A stretch of 64,000 bases of DNA from Pseudomonadota bacterium (GTDB lineage: Bacteria > Pseudomonadota > Gammaproteobacteria > UBA5335). The position numbers and the translations under genes were made by a program. The DNA is taken from the NCBI GenBank assembly GCA_034189865.1, contig JAXHTV010000011.1, positions 28,615-92,614 of the forward strand, written 5' to 3'. Shown here piece by piece: positions 17,804 to 26,554 of this stretch. Below the pieces are notes generated by a model. That model was not told where the DNA came from. It worked only from the letters and a program-made list of their open reading frames with translations, and ran no database searches. Numbering within the stretch: position 1 is the stretch's first letter; each line of letters opens with the position of its first letter.

Positions 17804-20272
17804 ATGAGAAGTCTGATGAAGTTTCTGGGTATCGCGATCGGCATCGTCCTTTTGCTCATCGTGGTGACTTTTGCTGCTGTCGCGCTGCTCGTCGATCCCA
17901 ACGACTATCGTGATCGAATCGAAACGTTGGTGGCTGAACAAACCGGCCGCGAGTTGCGAATTGACGGGGATATCAAGCTGGCGTTCTTCCCCTGGATCGG
18001 CTTGGAGATCGGCGCGGTACGTCTCAGCAACGCGCCCGGTTTTGGCGACGAACCCTTTGCGGCCGTGAACGAACTCACTGCGCGGTTGCGGTTGCTGCCA
18101 CTGCTCGAGCGGAATATCGAGTTCGGAACGCTCGTTTTGGATGGGTTGCGTCTGAATCTGGCGGTGGATAAGACAGGCCGAACCAACTGGGACGATCTCC
18201 TGACCGCCAGCGAGTCGGCCGAGCCTGCGCCCAAACCGGAGCCGGAAGGCGAAGTGACAACTGAACCCGACGGCGAGGTGGCGGGCGGTTTTTCCATGGA
18301 GTCTTTGACGGTTGCCCGGGTGCGAATATCCGATGCCGCTTTCAGTTGGGATGATCGCCGCGCGGGCAGTCTGTATCGGGTCACGAATCTCAGTGCCGAG
18401 ACGGGCCTGGTTCATTTGGGGGAAAGTTTTCCCGTCAGCATTGCCTTCGATTTTGACAGTTCTGAGCCAAAGTTGAGTTTGCACGCCGAGCTTAAAGCTG
18501 AAGTGGGTTTGGATCTGGCGGCGCAAACCTACGCGATCAACGACTTGCGCATCACTACCGAGGCTCGGGGTGATGTGATTCCCGGCGGCCAGATCGATGC
18601 CGCCCTGGCGGCGAATGTGCTCGCAGATTTGGCCAATGGGCGCTTGGCGGTGGGCGACCTTCGTTTAACCAGCCCGGCCGTCGCCATCGACCCCTCGATG
18701 GTCTTTAGCGACATTGAGCTTGGCGGTGAGGTATCCGGCGACCTGAACGCCATGCAATTTACCATTCCGGCGCTGCAGTTGTCCGCTAGGGCCGAAGGCG
18801 AAGCCATTCCCGGTGGGCCTCACGATCTCAACGTGGCGCTCAACGGTGCAGTCGATTTGGAAGCCGACACCGCTCGCGTCGATAAGCTGAGCATCCAAGG
18901 CGCAGGGCTCCGCGTGGAGGGCGATGCCAAAGTCCGAAATTTAACCGGGGCGTTGGCGTACACCGGTACGGTGCGTTTGGTTGAGTCGTCCCCGCGGGAT
19001 GTCCTGGCCACGCTGGCCATTGAAATCCCTGAGACCAGTGATCCCGAGGTCTTGCGACGCGCGGCGTTGACGTCCGGATTCTCGGGAAACCTTGATGCCG
19101 CGAAGTTACAGTCGCTGCTTCTGACGCTGGACGAGACCACGATCAAGGGCGATCTCGGCATCGGTTGGTCCGGCAAGCTGGCCGTGACCGGAGATCTCGC
19201 CGCGGATCGGCTCAACGTCGATCGCTACCTGCCACCAAGCGCGGAAGAGCCGGCGCCTGATGTGCCAGCGGAACCGGTGCCCGACGATGGCGAAGCCACC
19301 GAGGATGTTGAGTTGCCGCTGGAGGTGTTACAGCAGTTCGATGCCAACGTCCGCGTGAGATTCGCCGAATTGACCGCCATGGATGTTGTTATGAAAGACG
19401 TCGAAGTGGCGGTTCGTCTGAACAACGGTTTGCTCGAAGCCTCACCGTTTCGCGCGGCGTTGTACGACGGCACGTTTGATGCTGATATTCGAGTCGACGC
19501 CCGGCCGGGTAAAGAACCCACGATGGTGGCTGCGCCTCGGGTCAAGGGTGTGCAGATTGGCCGTTTGCTGGAGGATTTTGCAGGGGGTGAATATCTCACC
19601 GGATTGGGGAATCTGGATATTTCCCTGCAGGGACGGGGTGCGACCCTCAACAGTCTCCTCGATTCCGCCGCAGGCAAACTGAACTTCGAGTTTCGAAACG
19701 GTGAAATCGTGGGTATCGATCTGCTTAACCAGATACGCCGCGCCTATCTCAAATTGCAGAATCTCGACCCCGGCCCTGAGGAAGTGGAAGGCACGACGCC
19801 TTACACGGAGTTGACTGGTAGCGCCGAATTGGGCAACGGAGTCCTTAACAATCGGGCGCTGACGCTCTCCTCGCCGCTGCTCAGTGTCAGTGGGCAGGGC
19901 CAACTGGATGTTCGCTCTCTCGACTTGAATTACGTCGTGACCACCACCGTACTCACGACCGGAATCGGTACGGCGGATAAAATACTCGGCCAGCTTAAGG
20001 GGCAACCGATACCCGTTAACATTACCGGTCCGGTCACCAGCCCAAAAGTCAGGCCGGATTTGCGCGGAATGCTGGAAGCCCGAGCCCGTAAAGAGCTGGC
20101 TGGCGAGCAAGAAAAGCTACAACAGAAGCTGGATGAGGAGTCGGCGAAGCTCCAAGAGAAACTCGAGAAAGAGCAGCAAGAGTTGGATGAGAAGCTTCAA
20201 AAAGAGCAGGAAAAGCTCAAGAAAAAAGCCCAAGAGAAGATCGACGAAGGCTTACGCAAACTGTTCGACTGA
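17804..20272 (+). CDS. AsmA-family membrane-anchored protein
   Basis: An 822-residue AsmA protein. One N-terminal membrane helix (LGIAIGIVLLLIVVTFAAVALL) is followed by VDPNDYRDRIETLVAEQTGREL, the hallmark AsmA start, then long beta-rich repeats that would lie in the periplasm. A Pro/Glu linker (PKPEPEGEV) and a second acidic linker near residue 490 break the chain, and an AsmA C-terminal domain with YTELTGSAELGNGVL follows. AsmA-like proteins are bridge-like proteins thought to move phospholipid between the membranes. The last 60 or so residues are a Lys/Glu/Gln coiled coil. The start is ATG 17804 after GGGAG. It overlaps mutY by one base. Confidence 0.88.
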   Translation: MRSLMKFLGIAIGIVLLLIVVTFAAVALLVDPNDYRDRIETLVAEQTGRELRIDGDIKLAFFPWIGLEIGAVRLSNAPGFGDEPFAAVNELTARLRLLPLLERNIEFGTLVLDGLRLNLAVDKTGRTNWDDLLTASESAEPAPKPEPEGEVTTEPDGEVAGGFSMESLTVARVRISDAAFSWDDRRAGSLYRVTNLSAETGLVHLGESFPVSIAFDFDSSEPKLSLHAELKAEVGLDLAAQTYAINDLRITTEARGDVIPGGQIDAALAANVLADLANGRLAVGDLRLTSPAVAIDPSMVFSDIELGGEVSGDLNAMQFTIPALQLSARAEGEAIPGGPHDLNVALNGAVDLEADTARVDKLSIQGAGLRVEGDAKVRNLTGALAYTGTVRLVESSPRDVLATLAIEIPETSDPEVLRRAALTSGFSGNLDAAKLQSLLLTLDETTIKGDLGIGWSGKLAVTGDLAADRLNVDRYLPPSAEEPAPDVPAEPVPDDGEATEDVELPLEVLQQFDANVRVRFAELTAMDVVMKDVEVAVRLNNGLLEASPFRAALYDGTFDADIRVDARPGKEPTMVAAPRVKGVQIGRLLEDFAGGEYLTGLGNLDISLQGRGATLNSLLDSAAGKLNFEFRNGEIVGIDLLNQIRRAYLKLQNLDPGPEEVEGTTPYTELTGSAELGNGVLNNRALTLSSPLLSVSGQGQLDVRSLDLNYVVTTTVLTTGIGTADKILGQLKGQPIPVNITGPVTSPKVRPDLRGMLEARARKELAGEQEKLQQKLDEESAKLQEKLEKEQQELDEKLQKEQEKLKKKAQEKIDEGLRKLFD

Positions 20273-21345
20273 TGGACTGGGAGGGCGGGGCTGACCCGTC
20301 GGTATTCGCCGATCGGTTGCTGAGGTGGTTTGACCATGCCGGGCGACACGATTTGCCCTGGCAGGGAACCGGTGATGCCTACCGGGTCTGGGTCAGTGAG
20401 ATCATGTTGCAGCAAACCCAGGTTAACACGGTGATCCCGTACTACCAGCGGTTCATGGCGCGGTTTCCTGACGTGACGGCTCTGGCCGCCGCGTCGGAAG
20501 ACGTCGTCTTGGGAGCGTGGTCGGGCCTGGGCTATTACGCCCGGGCCCGAAATTTGCACCGTGCGGCCCGACAGGTGGTCGCTCTCTACGATGGCCGTTT
20601 CCCGGTCGAGTTCGACCAGCTGATCAACTTACCCGGTGTGGGTCGTTCCACTGCCGGCGCCATTGCGGCCTTAGCCGCCGGGCGACGTCATCCCATTCTC
20701 GATGGCAACGTCAAACGCGTGCTCAGTCGCCTGTTCGCGATCGGTGGCGATCCGTCGTCGGCAAGGGTTCAGCGCGCACTGTGGGATATGGCCGATACGC
20801 TGACGCCACGGGTTAGGGTGGCTGATTACACCCAGGCGGTCATGGATCTAGGTGCCACCGTGTGCACGCGGGCTCGGCCCGACTGTGCGCAGTGTCCCGT
20901 GTCGGATCTTTGCTCGGCTTACCGTCAGGGCGAGCAGCACGCGTTTCCTGCACCCCGTCGGCGGGTGCGGATCAAAACCCGGCAACTGTGTTTCGTCATC
21001 GTCGGGCGGGCGCGTGATGAGGTTTTACTGGAGCGCCGAGCGGCAGATGGAATTTGGGGCGGGCTCTGGTGTTTTCCTGAGGTTGCTGATTCCCGAGGCG
21101 TCGATGAATGGTGCCGTGTTCATCTGGGCGTTCCGGTTCAGGCGCGGGAAGTGTGGGACCCCATAGAGCATGTTCTTACTCACCTACGCTTGAAGATCAC
21201 GCCGGTCAGGGTCTTGATGCCTCCCGGTTCAGTCGATGCACCACAAGCTGCCTATCGACGCGGGGTTTGGTATACAATTGGCCAGCCGGCGCCAGGGGGG
21301 CTTGCCGCGCCTGTCCGAGCACTCATCAATCAGCTGTCGTTGTGA
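20272..21345 (+). CDS. mutY: adenine DNA glycosylase MutY
   Basis: A 357-residue base-excision enzyme that removes A mispaired with 8-oxoG. It has EIMLQQTQV with the catalytic Glu, the helix-hairpin-helix LINLPGVGRSTAGAIAAL, Asp in PILDGNVKRVL, and the 4Fe-4S ligands C-x6-C-x2-C-x5-C (CTRARPDCAQCPVSDLC). A NUDIX-like C-terminal domain recognises 8-oxoG. The ATG overlaps the AsmA stop (TGATGG). The arrangement asmA-mutY-yggX is common in gammaproteobacteria. Confidence 0.96.
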   Translation: MDWEGGADPSVFADRLLRWFDHAGRHDLPWQGTGDAYRVWVSEIMLQQTQVNTVIPYYQRFMARFPDVTALAAASEDVVLGAWSGLGYYARARNLHRAARQVVALYDGRFPVEFDQLINLPGVGRSTAGAIAALAAGRRHPILDGNVKRVLSRLFAIGGDPSSARVQRALWDMADTLTPRVRVADYTQAVMDLGATVCTRARPDCAQCPVSDLCSAYRQGEQHAFPAPRRRVRIKTRQLCFVIVGRARDEVLLERRAADGIWGGLWCFPEVADSRGVDEWCRVHLGVPVQAREVWDPIEHVLTHLRLKITPVRVLMPPGSVDAPQAAYRRGVWYTIGQPAPGGLAAPVRALINQLSL

Positions 21346-21511
21346 TTTAGCCTTGAGTTTTGGAGAGGGCAAACTCAGGGGGGCTATGGTCACGGGATCA
21401 GGAATTCGGCGTGATTAGATGGTTGCAAGTCGCGATGCGGTCTTTCCTGGATGACGCGATTTGGCTGATTTTCGTCAGTCCGACACCCAGAAACTGGTGG
21501 AGACGAATACG

Positions 21512-21787
21512 ATGACAAGGAAGGTTCAGTGCGTGAAGCTCAATAAGGAAGCGGAGGGGTTGGAGTTTCCCCCCTACCCCGGGGAACTGGGGCGGCGCAT
21601 CTTTGATTGTGTGTCCAAGGAAGCGTGGCAGCAGTGGTTGCAACACCAAACTATGCTGATCAACGAGTATCGTTTGACCCCCATTGATCCCAAAGCACGG
21701 AAGTTTCTCGAGGAGGAAATGACGCGCTTCTTTTTCGGCGAAGGGGGTGTCCCACCCAGCGGATACGTGCCACCGGAAAAGGCTTAG
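21512..21787 (+). CDS. yggX: Fe(2+)-trafficking / oxidative-protection protein YggX
   Basis: A 91-residue protein with the family Cys ([13 protein letters not shown]), [30 protein letters not shown] and a Phe-rich end. YggX protects Fe-S enzymes such as MutY, and the genes are neighbours in many species. The start is ATG 21512; GGTGGAGA lies about 11 bases upstream. Confidence 0.93.
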   Translation: MTRKVQCVKLNKEAEGLEFPPYPGELGRRIFDCVSKEAWQQWLQHQTMLINEYRLTPIDPKARKFLEEEMTRFFFGEGGVPPSGYVPPEKA

Positions 21788-21941
21788 GCATCGCGGCGGT
21801 AGGGCAAACGGCGGTGCGTGGAGTGTGGTGTTTTGGCACCCCTTGAATCGTGTGATGCTTGACGAAGGCTTGGCGGGCCGCTTTAATACCGCCCTCACGC
21901 TTCGGGAATCGCCCGCGAGCGTATTGACAGATATCGTTTGA

Positions 21942-22017
<76 letters not shown>

Positions 22018-22109
22018 TTCATTGCCCCCTCTTTTCGGTGCTGATCGAATCCACCGGCCATGGCTTTCAGCTGCGGCGGATTCGGAGACGATGCCGTATC
22101 ATTATTGCT

Positions 22110-22940
22110 ATGCATCCAGGTGACCGCGGGAAATTTGGATTGGGCCGACGGTTCCGTTGGGCCGCGATGGGTTTCGTCTTTCTGGTCTGTTGCGTGGGGG
22201 GTGGCATCCATTGGTGGTGGTTTCCCGCTTGGTCAGCCCAATATCGCCCAGACCGTTCCGGCGAATGCGTGATTTTCCTCCATGGGTACGGTCGAAGCGC
22301 CTTTTCCATGAGCAAACTCGCGCGCGCGCTGGATGATTTGGGCTATCTCATCGTCAATGAAGGTTATTCTTCTTTCGTTACTGCTATCGAAGAGTTGGCG
22401 GACGCCGTGGTGGCTCGAGATGTGGCGAGCTGCCGGGCGCAAGGTGCTAAGACCATTCACTTCGTCAGCCACTCCTTGGGCGGGATACTGGTCCGTACGT
22501 ATCTCGCGCGCCACGATCTGAAAGAGTTGGGACGGGTGGTGATGCTCAGCCCTCCCAATCAGGGCTCCGAGATTGCCGATGAATTGGGCGAGATTCCGTG
22601 GCTCAGCGCTTGGCTCGGGCCGGCATCTCGGCAATTGGGTACGGGTGCGGACGATTTGCCTCGTCGCTTGGGGCCGGTCGATTATCCCGTGGGTGTCATT
22701 ATGGGGAACCGTTCGGTTAACCCTTTTTTCTCCTGGATTATTCCGGGTGAGGATGACGGTACCGTATCCGTGGCATCCGCCCGCCTCCGGGGAATGACGG
22801 ACTTTCTGCTGGTCTCTCACAGTCACACGTTTATTATGTTCGCGAACGATGTTGCGGAGCAGGTTGCGCACTTTCTGCGATACGGTCGCTTCGACAGTCC
22901 AGTCGAGGCAGATTCTTCAGAAAATGCGACTGCCTTTTGA
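22110..22940 (+). CDS. membrane-anchored alpha/beta hydrolase (lipase-like)
   Basis: A 276-residue protein. One hydrophobic anchor (MGFVFLVCCVGGGIHWWW, from about residue 20) is followed by an alpha/beta hydrolase core. The oxyanion strand is VIFLHGYGRS, the nucleophile elbow is VSHSLGG, an Asp lies in PGEDDGTV, and the His is in VSHSHT. The fold resembles PGAP1-type esterases and triacylglycerol lipases. It probably faces the periplasm. ATG 22110 is the nearest reasonable start; an ATG at 22167 would leave only the anchor. No strong ribosome site was seen. Substrate unknown. Confidence 0.75.
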   Translation: MHPGDRGKFGLGRRFRWAAMGFVFLVCCVGGGIHWWWFPAWSAQYRPDRSGECVIFLHGYGRSAFSMSKLARALDDLGYLIVNEGYSSFVTAIEELADAVVARDVASCRAQGAKTIHFVSHSLGGILVRTYLARHDLKELGRVVMLSPPNQGSEIADELGEIPWLSAWLGPASRQLGTGADDLPRRLGPVDYPVGVIMGNRSVNPFFSWIIPGEDDGTVSVASARLRGMTDFLLVSHSHTFIMFANDVAEQVAHFLRYGRFDSPVEADSSENATAF

Positions 22941-23031
22941 TTATCGTCAAGTCCATCCGATGTCCTTACGATAATTTGATCCGACGAGTGCGAAGGGAAT
23001 CCCCGAAAATTTTCTGCAAGAGGAGCGGGCC

Positions 23032-23679
23032 ATGTCGTTAATACACGAGCTACGAGAATCGGTCGAAGCACGACTTGATCGTTGGGAGTCGCTGGCAGAG
23101 GCGCTTGAGCTCCAGCTGCAGCTGGGTCGTAAGGAGGCCTTGGATCGCTTCGAAGATGAGAAGCAGCGATTGACCGAACGATTAGAAGCGATGGAAAAGC
23201 GATTCGAAGAGACGACCGGGATCGCGGACGATATGCGTGATTCCGTGCGCGGCCAAGTTGAGCATCTCCGAGTCCAGTTGGCGCTTGGCAGGGCTGAGAC
23301 GCGTGACGCCTACCAGGAACAGAGAAAAAATATTCTCGCGGGTATCCGGAGTTTGGAAGAGCGTTTGGACTCGGCAGGTCATCAGTTGGGTCAGGAAAAT
23401 GCCGAACGACTCGAAGCTGTTACCAAGGACTTGATCCGGGCCGCTGACCGGTTGGTGGCGGAACTGGAGGCGCTGGAATACCAGTTCGAGGTGGGTGCGA
23501 CCACGGCTCGTCAACAGTTGGACGATCTCCGCAAGGATGTGGTTACGCGCGCTCAAAGCATCCGCAAACGATTGCGTGAACAGGGCAGTAAAGCGGAAGA
23601 CAAAATGGAAGCGTTCGAAAAGGATATCTCCCAAGCTGCATCGCAGGCGAAACAGGCATTCAAAAAGCTGTTCTCGTAA
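23032..23679 (+). CDS. coiled-coil protein with three internal repeats
   Basis: A 215-residue, almost wholly helical protein, charged and rich in Leu, Glu, Arg and Gln, with no signal peptide and no Cys or Pro of note. I see three copies of a motif: residues 25-47 (LELQLQLGRKEALDRF...), 79-101 (LRVQLALGRAETRDAY...) and 148-170 (LEYQFEVGATTARQQL...). Each starts with a hydrophobic zipper, then G[RA], then a charged helix of length about 20. AGGAGCGGG precedes the ATG. I do not recognise the family. It may be a structural or scaffold protein; no enzymatic motif is visible. Confidence 0.7.
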   Translation: MSLIHELRESVEARLDRWESLAEALELQLQLGRKEALDRFEDEKQRLTERLEAMEKRFEETTGIADDMRDSVRGQVEHLRVQLALGRAETRDAYQEQRKNILAGIRSLEERLDSAGHQLGQENAERLEAVTKDLIRAADRLVAELEALEYQFEVGATTARQQLDDLRKDVVTRAQSIRKRLREQGSKAEDKMEAFEKDISQAASQAKQAFKKLFS

Positions 23680-24038
23680 GGTATTTTCAAACCAGACTTC
23701 GATCCATGCATACACAAACGGGGGGTCCTCGGTAGCCGGCGATGCCCCTGCCCTTCGGGCGATTGCGAGGTCTGTCTTTTCATTGACATCTGATCGACCC
23801 GGATCGTCAATGTATTGTCACCCTCATCATTGACAATGAGAAAGCGCGAATTTGATTGCCTGTTGGCAACCTTTTTTGCGCCCATTCCGGCTCGGATACG
23901 GCCAGTTTCAAGCTTTTTCGCTTGGCATCTTTTTTGCTTAAAGCTTATTCGCTGGTTAGTCATGCTTGCGAAATGGCGGTGCGAAAGAGCCGCTGCTTTC
24001 GTTAAGCGCATCGAAGAGACTTTGAGGAGGATCTTGCC
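23680..24038. other. 360-base gap with promoter-like repeats, no convincing gene
   Basis: This gap is more AT-rich than its surroundings and has many T tracts. It holds the TTGACA-containing repeats listed separately and, at the end, the GAGGAGG ribosome site for the gene at 24039. Open frames on both strands are shadows without ribosome sites or family features. A small RNA or a long leader is possible. Confidence 0.5.
23781..23837. repeat. clustered CATTGACA inverted repeats
   Basis: The 8-mer CATTGACA occurs at 23781-23788 and 23828-23835 and, as its complement GTCAATG, at 23806-23812. ATTGTCA (23814-23820) pairs with TGACAAT (23831-23837). Two of the copies contain a perfect TTGACA -35 box. 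This could be tandem promoters overlapped by a dimeric repressor site. Confidence 0.4.
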
Positions 24039-24287
24039 GTGGAGAAGCTTGAGGTGCCGACGAATGACGGTATCACCCTGGAAGAGTTGGGCATTGCCAT
24101 GGAAGGGCGGCGGCCGTTGACGCATGATGAAGAAGCGAGGGCCCATGCCATTCGCATTCTGGCACAAGAAATTCAGCGCAACCTGAAAAATGCGCTAATG
24201 GACGGGGCCGAAGACCGTTACATATCCGAGGCTCAAATGCGTTTGGAAGAGTCCGTGATGTGGGCGGTTCGGGCGATCGGTGTATAG
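24039..24287 (+). CDS. small Acb2/Tad1-hairpin-like protein
   Basis: An 82-residue, acidic, helical protein starting at GTG 24039 with GAGGAGG eight bases upstream. A poorly ordered N-terminus precedes two predicted helices: EEARAHAIRILAQEIQRNL and, after a short DGAEDRY turn, ISEAQMRLEESVMWAVRAI. The second part has the spacing I associate with phage Acb2-type proteins: D-R-aromatic, then an amphipathic helix with L-(E/Q)-x2-x-M-x2-x-R-A-(I/V). Those proteins form hexamers that bind cyclic di- and trinucleotides and block CBASS defence. The match is from memory of the family, not a search. No phage gene is adjacent. It converges with the glycerophosphodiesterase gene. Confidence 0.55.
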   Translation: MEKLEVPTNDGITLEELGIAMEGRRPLTHDEEARAHAIRILAQEIQRNLKNALMDGAEDRYISEAQMRLEESVMWAVRAIGV

Positions 24288-24414
24288 CTCTTCGGGCGTG
24301 CGCATAGACGCAAGACCGGCCGTCACTTGCTCTCCCAGGCGGGCGTGATGGGTCTCAGGTTTGCGGATGACCCGGCGATGCGTGCCCGGAACGATCAGGT
24401 TTGTCACCGCTCGC

Positions 24415-25581
24415 TCAGTTCATGCTGTTCTGTGCAATTGCTGGCTGTGCCGTTTCATCGCCCTCGAATTCAGCCCGAGAGAAGCCGTCGGGTATAGGCG
24501 CCGCGCAGCCCCAGCGATCGGTTTGCGCGGTCCCGAGCAGGCTGTCGTCCTCACTAAAGAACTTCACCGTCTTTTGAGGCACCCCCAAGCCGTTGTTCGC
24601 GTTGACCAGGCAAGCGGAGGGCGCGTCGTCTATGGTATCCAGTTGCACGACCGTCGGTATGGGGTTTTTCATGGCGGCGCGGATGACATCGACTTGATTG
24701 ACCTGTGCACCGTCGGCACCCATTGACCTTCCGAGTTCGAACTGCTCTGCCTCACGGTTCGGTCCCTGATCGTAGCTGTGGGGGATGATCCAACCGCATC
24801 CATCGTGAACCGCGGCGATTTTTTCAGCTGTGAAGCGTGTTAATCGCGAACCGAAGACGCTGGATGTGAACGTCTCGAAGAACAACCGCCCGGATCGCTC
24901 TTTTCCGCTGAGGTTGAATATGAAGCGCGCACGGGGGTTCAGGCCATGGATTCGCTGTGCGATCACGCTTTGGGCGTTAAAGTACGATCGATCGATCAGG
25001 CCTTCATGCCGCCCGACCAAGTTCATCAGTTTTCGATAGTTCCGAACACTTTTCAGGTCAAACTCGATTCCGCCTCCCGCTTCCTGGGCCAAGGCCAGAA
25101 TCTCGTCCAGAAACGGCACAGGGGACGGATCGTACTCACTCCCGGACCAGGGCGCGTAGTCGGCGGCGTTGAGCTGCCTGATCTGGTCCGAGTTCATGAG
25201 GTCAACCCGGCCTGTGCCGTCGGTGGTTCGATCTGCCGTGGCATCGTGCATCGCGAAAAAATGCCCGTCCACCGTTTGGCGCACGTCGATCTCGATCACG
25301 TCGGCCCCGTACGCAAACGCATGCCGATAGGCCCACAGTGTGTTCTCCGGCGCCAAGTTCACACCGCCTCGATGGGCAGAGATGAACGGTGTCTTAAGGC
25401 CTTCGTCGGGTGTTTTCGCATTGACCCAACGGATGGGCTGCAAGGTTTCCTCGCAACCGGGATTCGCTGCGGGCAGCTCTCGTGCTGCCGCGGCTTGGGG
25501 CAGGACCATCAGCGCTAACGCAACGAAGATGAGCGCCATCAGTTCTGGATGAGATGGGTTCGTGTTGGACCGCAAGCGCAT
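24415..25581 (-). CDS. exported glycerophosphodiester phosphodiesterase family protein
   Basis: A 388-residue protein with a signal peptide (hydrophobic IFVALALMVLPQAAAA). The GDPD barrel begins FISAHRGG (catalytic His-Arg), continues PENTLWAYRHAFAYGADVIE with the ENT acid, then EIDVRQTVDG and AMHDATADRTTDG with the second His, so the active site is intact. It would release alcohols from glycerophosphodiesters in the periplasm. About 70 C-terminal residues (from VQLDTIDDAP) look like a small beta domain with two Cys (SACLV, RWGCAAP), possibly Ig-like. The start is ATG 25581 after AGGAGGGG. Substrate unproven. Confidence 0.83.
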   Translation of the reverse strand: MRLRSNTNPSHPELMALIFVALALMVLPQAAAARELPAANPGCEETLQPIRWVNAKTPDEGLKTPFISAHRGGVNLAPENTLWAYRHAFAYGADVIEIDVRQTVDGHFFAMHDATADRTTDGTGRVDLMNSDQIRQLNAADYAPWSGSEYDPSPVPFLDEILALAQEAGGGIEFDLKSVRNYRKLMNLVGRHEGLIDRSYFNAQSVIAQRIHGLNPRARFIFNLSGKERSGRLFFETFTSSVFGSRLTRFTAEKIAAVHDGCGWIIPHSYDQGPNREAEQFELGRSMGADGAQVNQVDVIRAAMKNPIPTVVQLDTIDDAPSACLVNANNGLGVPQKTVKFFSEDDSLLGTAQTDRWGCAAPIPDGFSRAEFEGDETAQPAIAQNSMN

Positions 25582-25812
25582 CGATGTCCCCTCCTGACGT
25601 TCGCTGGTCAATGCTGTTGGGCATAACCAAGATGTCGGCCGGAGAGGTCGTCGTCATGAGGGGGCCGTGACCGTTTCGTGTCGTCGGCTGAAGGAAGGGG
25701 TTGGCGGCCTCATGGTGCCGATGTGATCGGGGTGAGGCCGATTTTGGGGGATCGATCGCGAGTTACGAGAGCCGTATCCGGCGTTGGCTCGAAATGAACG
25801 CTAGCCGGCTGC

Positions 25813-26325
25813 TCAAGGGAACGTCGGCAAATGGGACTCCACGCCGGCTATCTCGGCTTCCGGATGGTGGCTCTTAACGAGTGTTTCGACCTCGTCAATT
25901 TGCGAGCGCGGAATGTCGACCAGCATTAAAATTTCACCGCTCTCAATCGCGTCACTGAATTGTTTTAGGCGCGAGTTCGGCAAGCCGGCTCCCACCATGG
26001 AGGAGAGGAGTCCACCCATGGTGGCTCCGTAGGCACCAACGCCCAATACCGCGCCGCCAGCGACGACCACGCCCGCAGGCGGAAAGGTCATGGCCGCCAA
26101 GCCCACCAATAGACCCGCCGTCCAACCGAGGCCGATGCCCCGTTTCAATGCGGGCACGAAATCGGTTTTTTGCAAAAAGCCGGCTTCCGGTAGATCTTCC
26201 AATGAGGTATCGGCGTTGGCAATGAGGTGAATGTCTTTTTCCGGTACGTGGTTGACGAGCAGATCCTTGACGACTTCGGCTGCCGTATCGACATGGGGAA
26301 CGAGAAAATAGACGCGATGGGACAT
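25813..26325 (-). CDS. DUF1269-family membrane protein
   Basis: A 170-residue protein. The N-terminal HRVYFLVPHVDTAAEVVKDLL and HLIANADTSLEDLPEAG strongly resemble DUF1269. A central Gly/Ala-rich hydrophobic hairpin (about residues 67-107) would insert in the membrane, and the C-terminus is a small alpha/beta piece ending in acidic and His residues. ATG 26325 is chosen because AAGGAG lies eight bases before it. The family has no defined role; glycine-zipper-like segments suggest oligomers. Confidence 0.75.
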   Translation of the reverse strand: MSHRVYFLVPHVDTAAEVVKDLLVNHVPEKDIHLIANADTSLEDLPEAGFLQKTDFVPALKRGIGLGWTAGLLVGLAAMTFPPAGVVVAGGAVLGVGAYGATMGGLLSSMVGAGLPNSRLKQFSDAIESGEILMLVDIPRSQIDEVETLVKSHHPEAEIAGVESHLPTFP

Positions 26326-26554
26326 GGGTGATCTCCTTGGGCCGGCTGCGATGGCAGGGTAGCGATGTGCGTTAAAAAGGAATCGCTCGGTCGGAGCGGC
26401 GTCGCAACTCACGGATGCATTACAAACCAGCCTCCATTCTATCCAACATTGAGTTTTTGCGAAGGGGTATTAAGCGATCGGTCTGATGGTTTCCGGTGGA
26501 GTTCTTGGGTATTGTTTCTGCACGGAATGACCCCGCTTGATTGGGGTAAACAAC

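Noticed and set aside
23553..24167. 204-residue open frame on the minus strand across the gap and two genes
   Set aside because: It overlaps two supported plus-strand genes, has no ribosome site and no family feature.
25211..25228. 14 bases identical to the T-arm of tRNA-Phe (GTCGGTGGTTCGAT), a possible attR
   Set aside because: It lies inside the GDPD coding sequence over the TTDGTG codons, the match stops before the tRNA 3' end, and no integrase is present.
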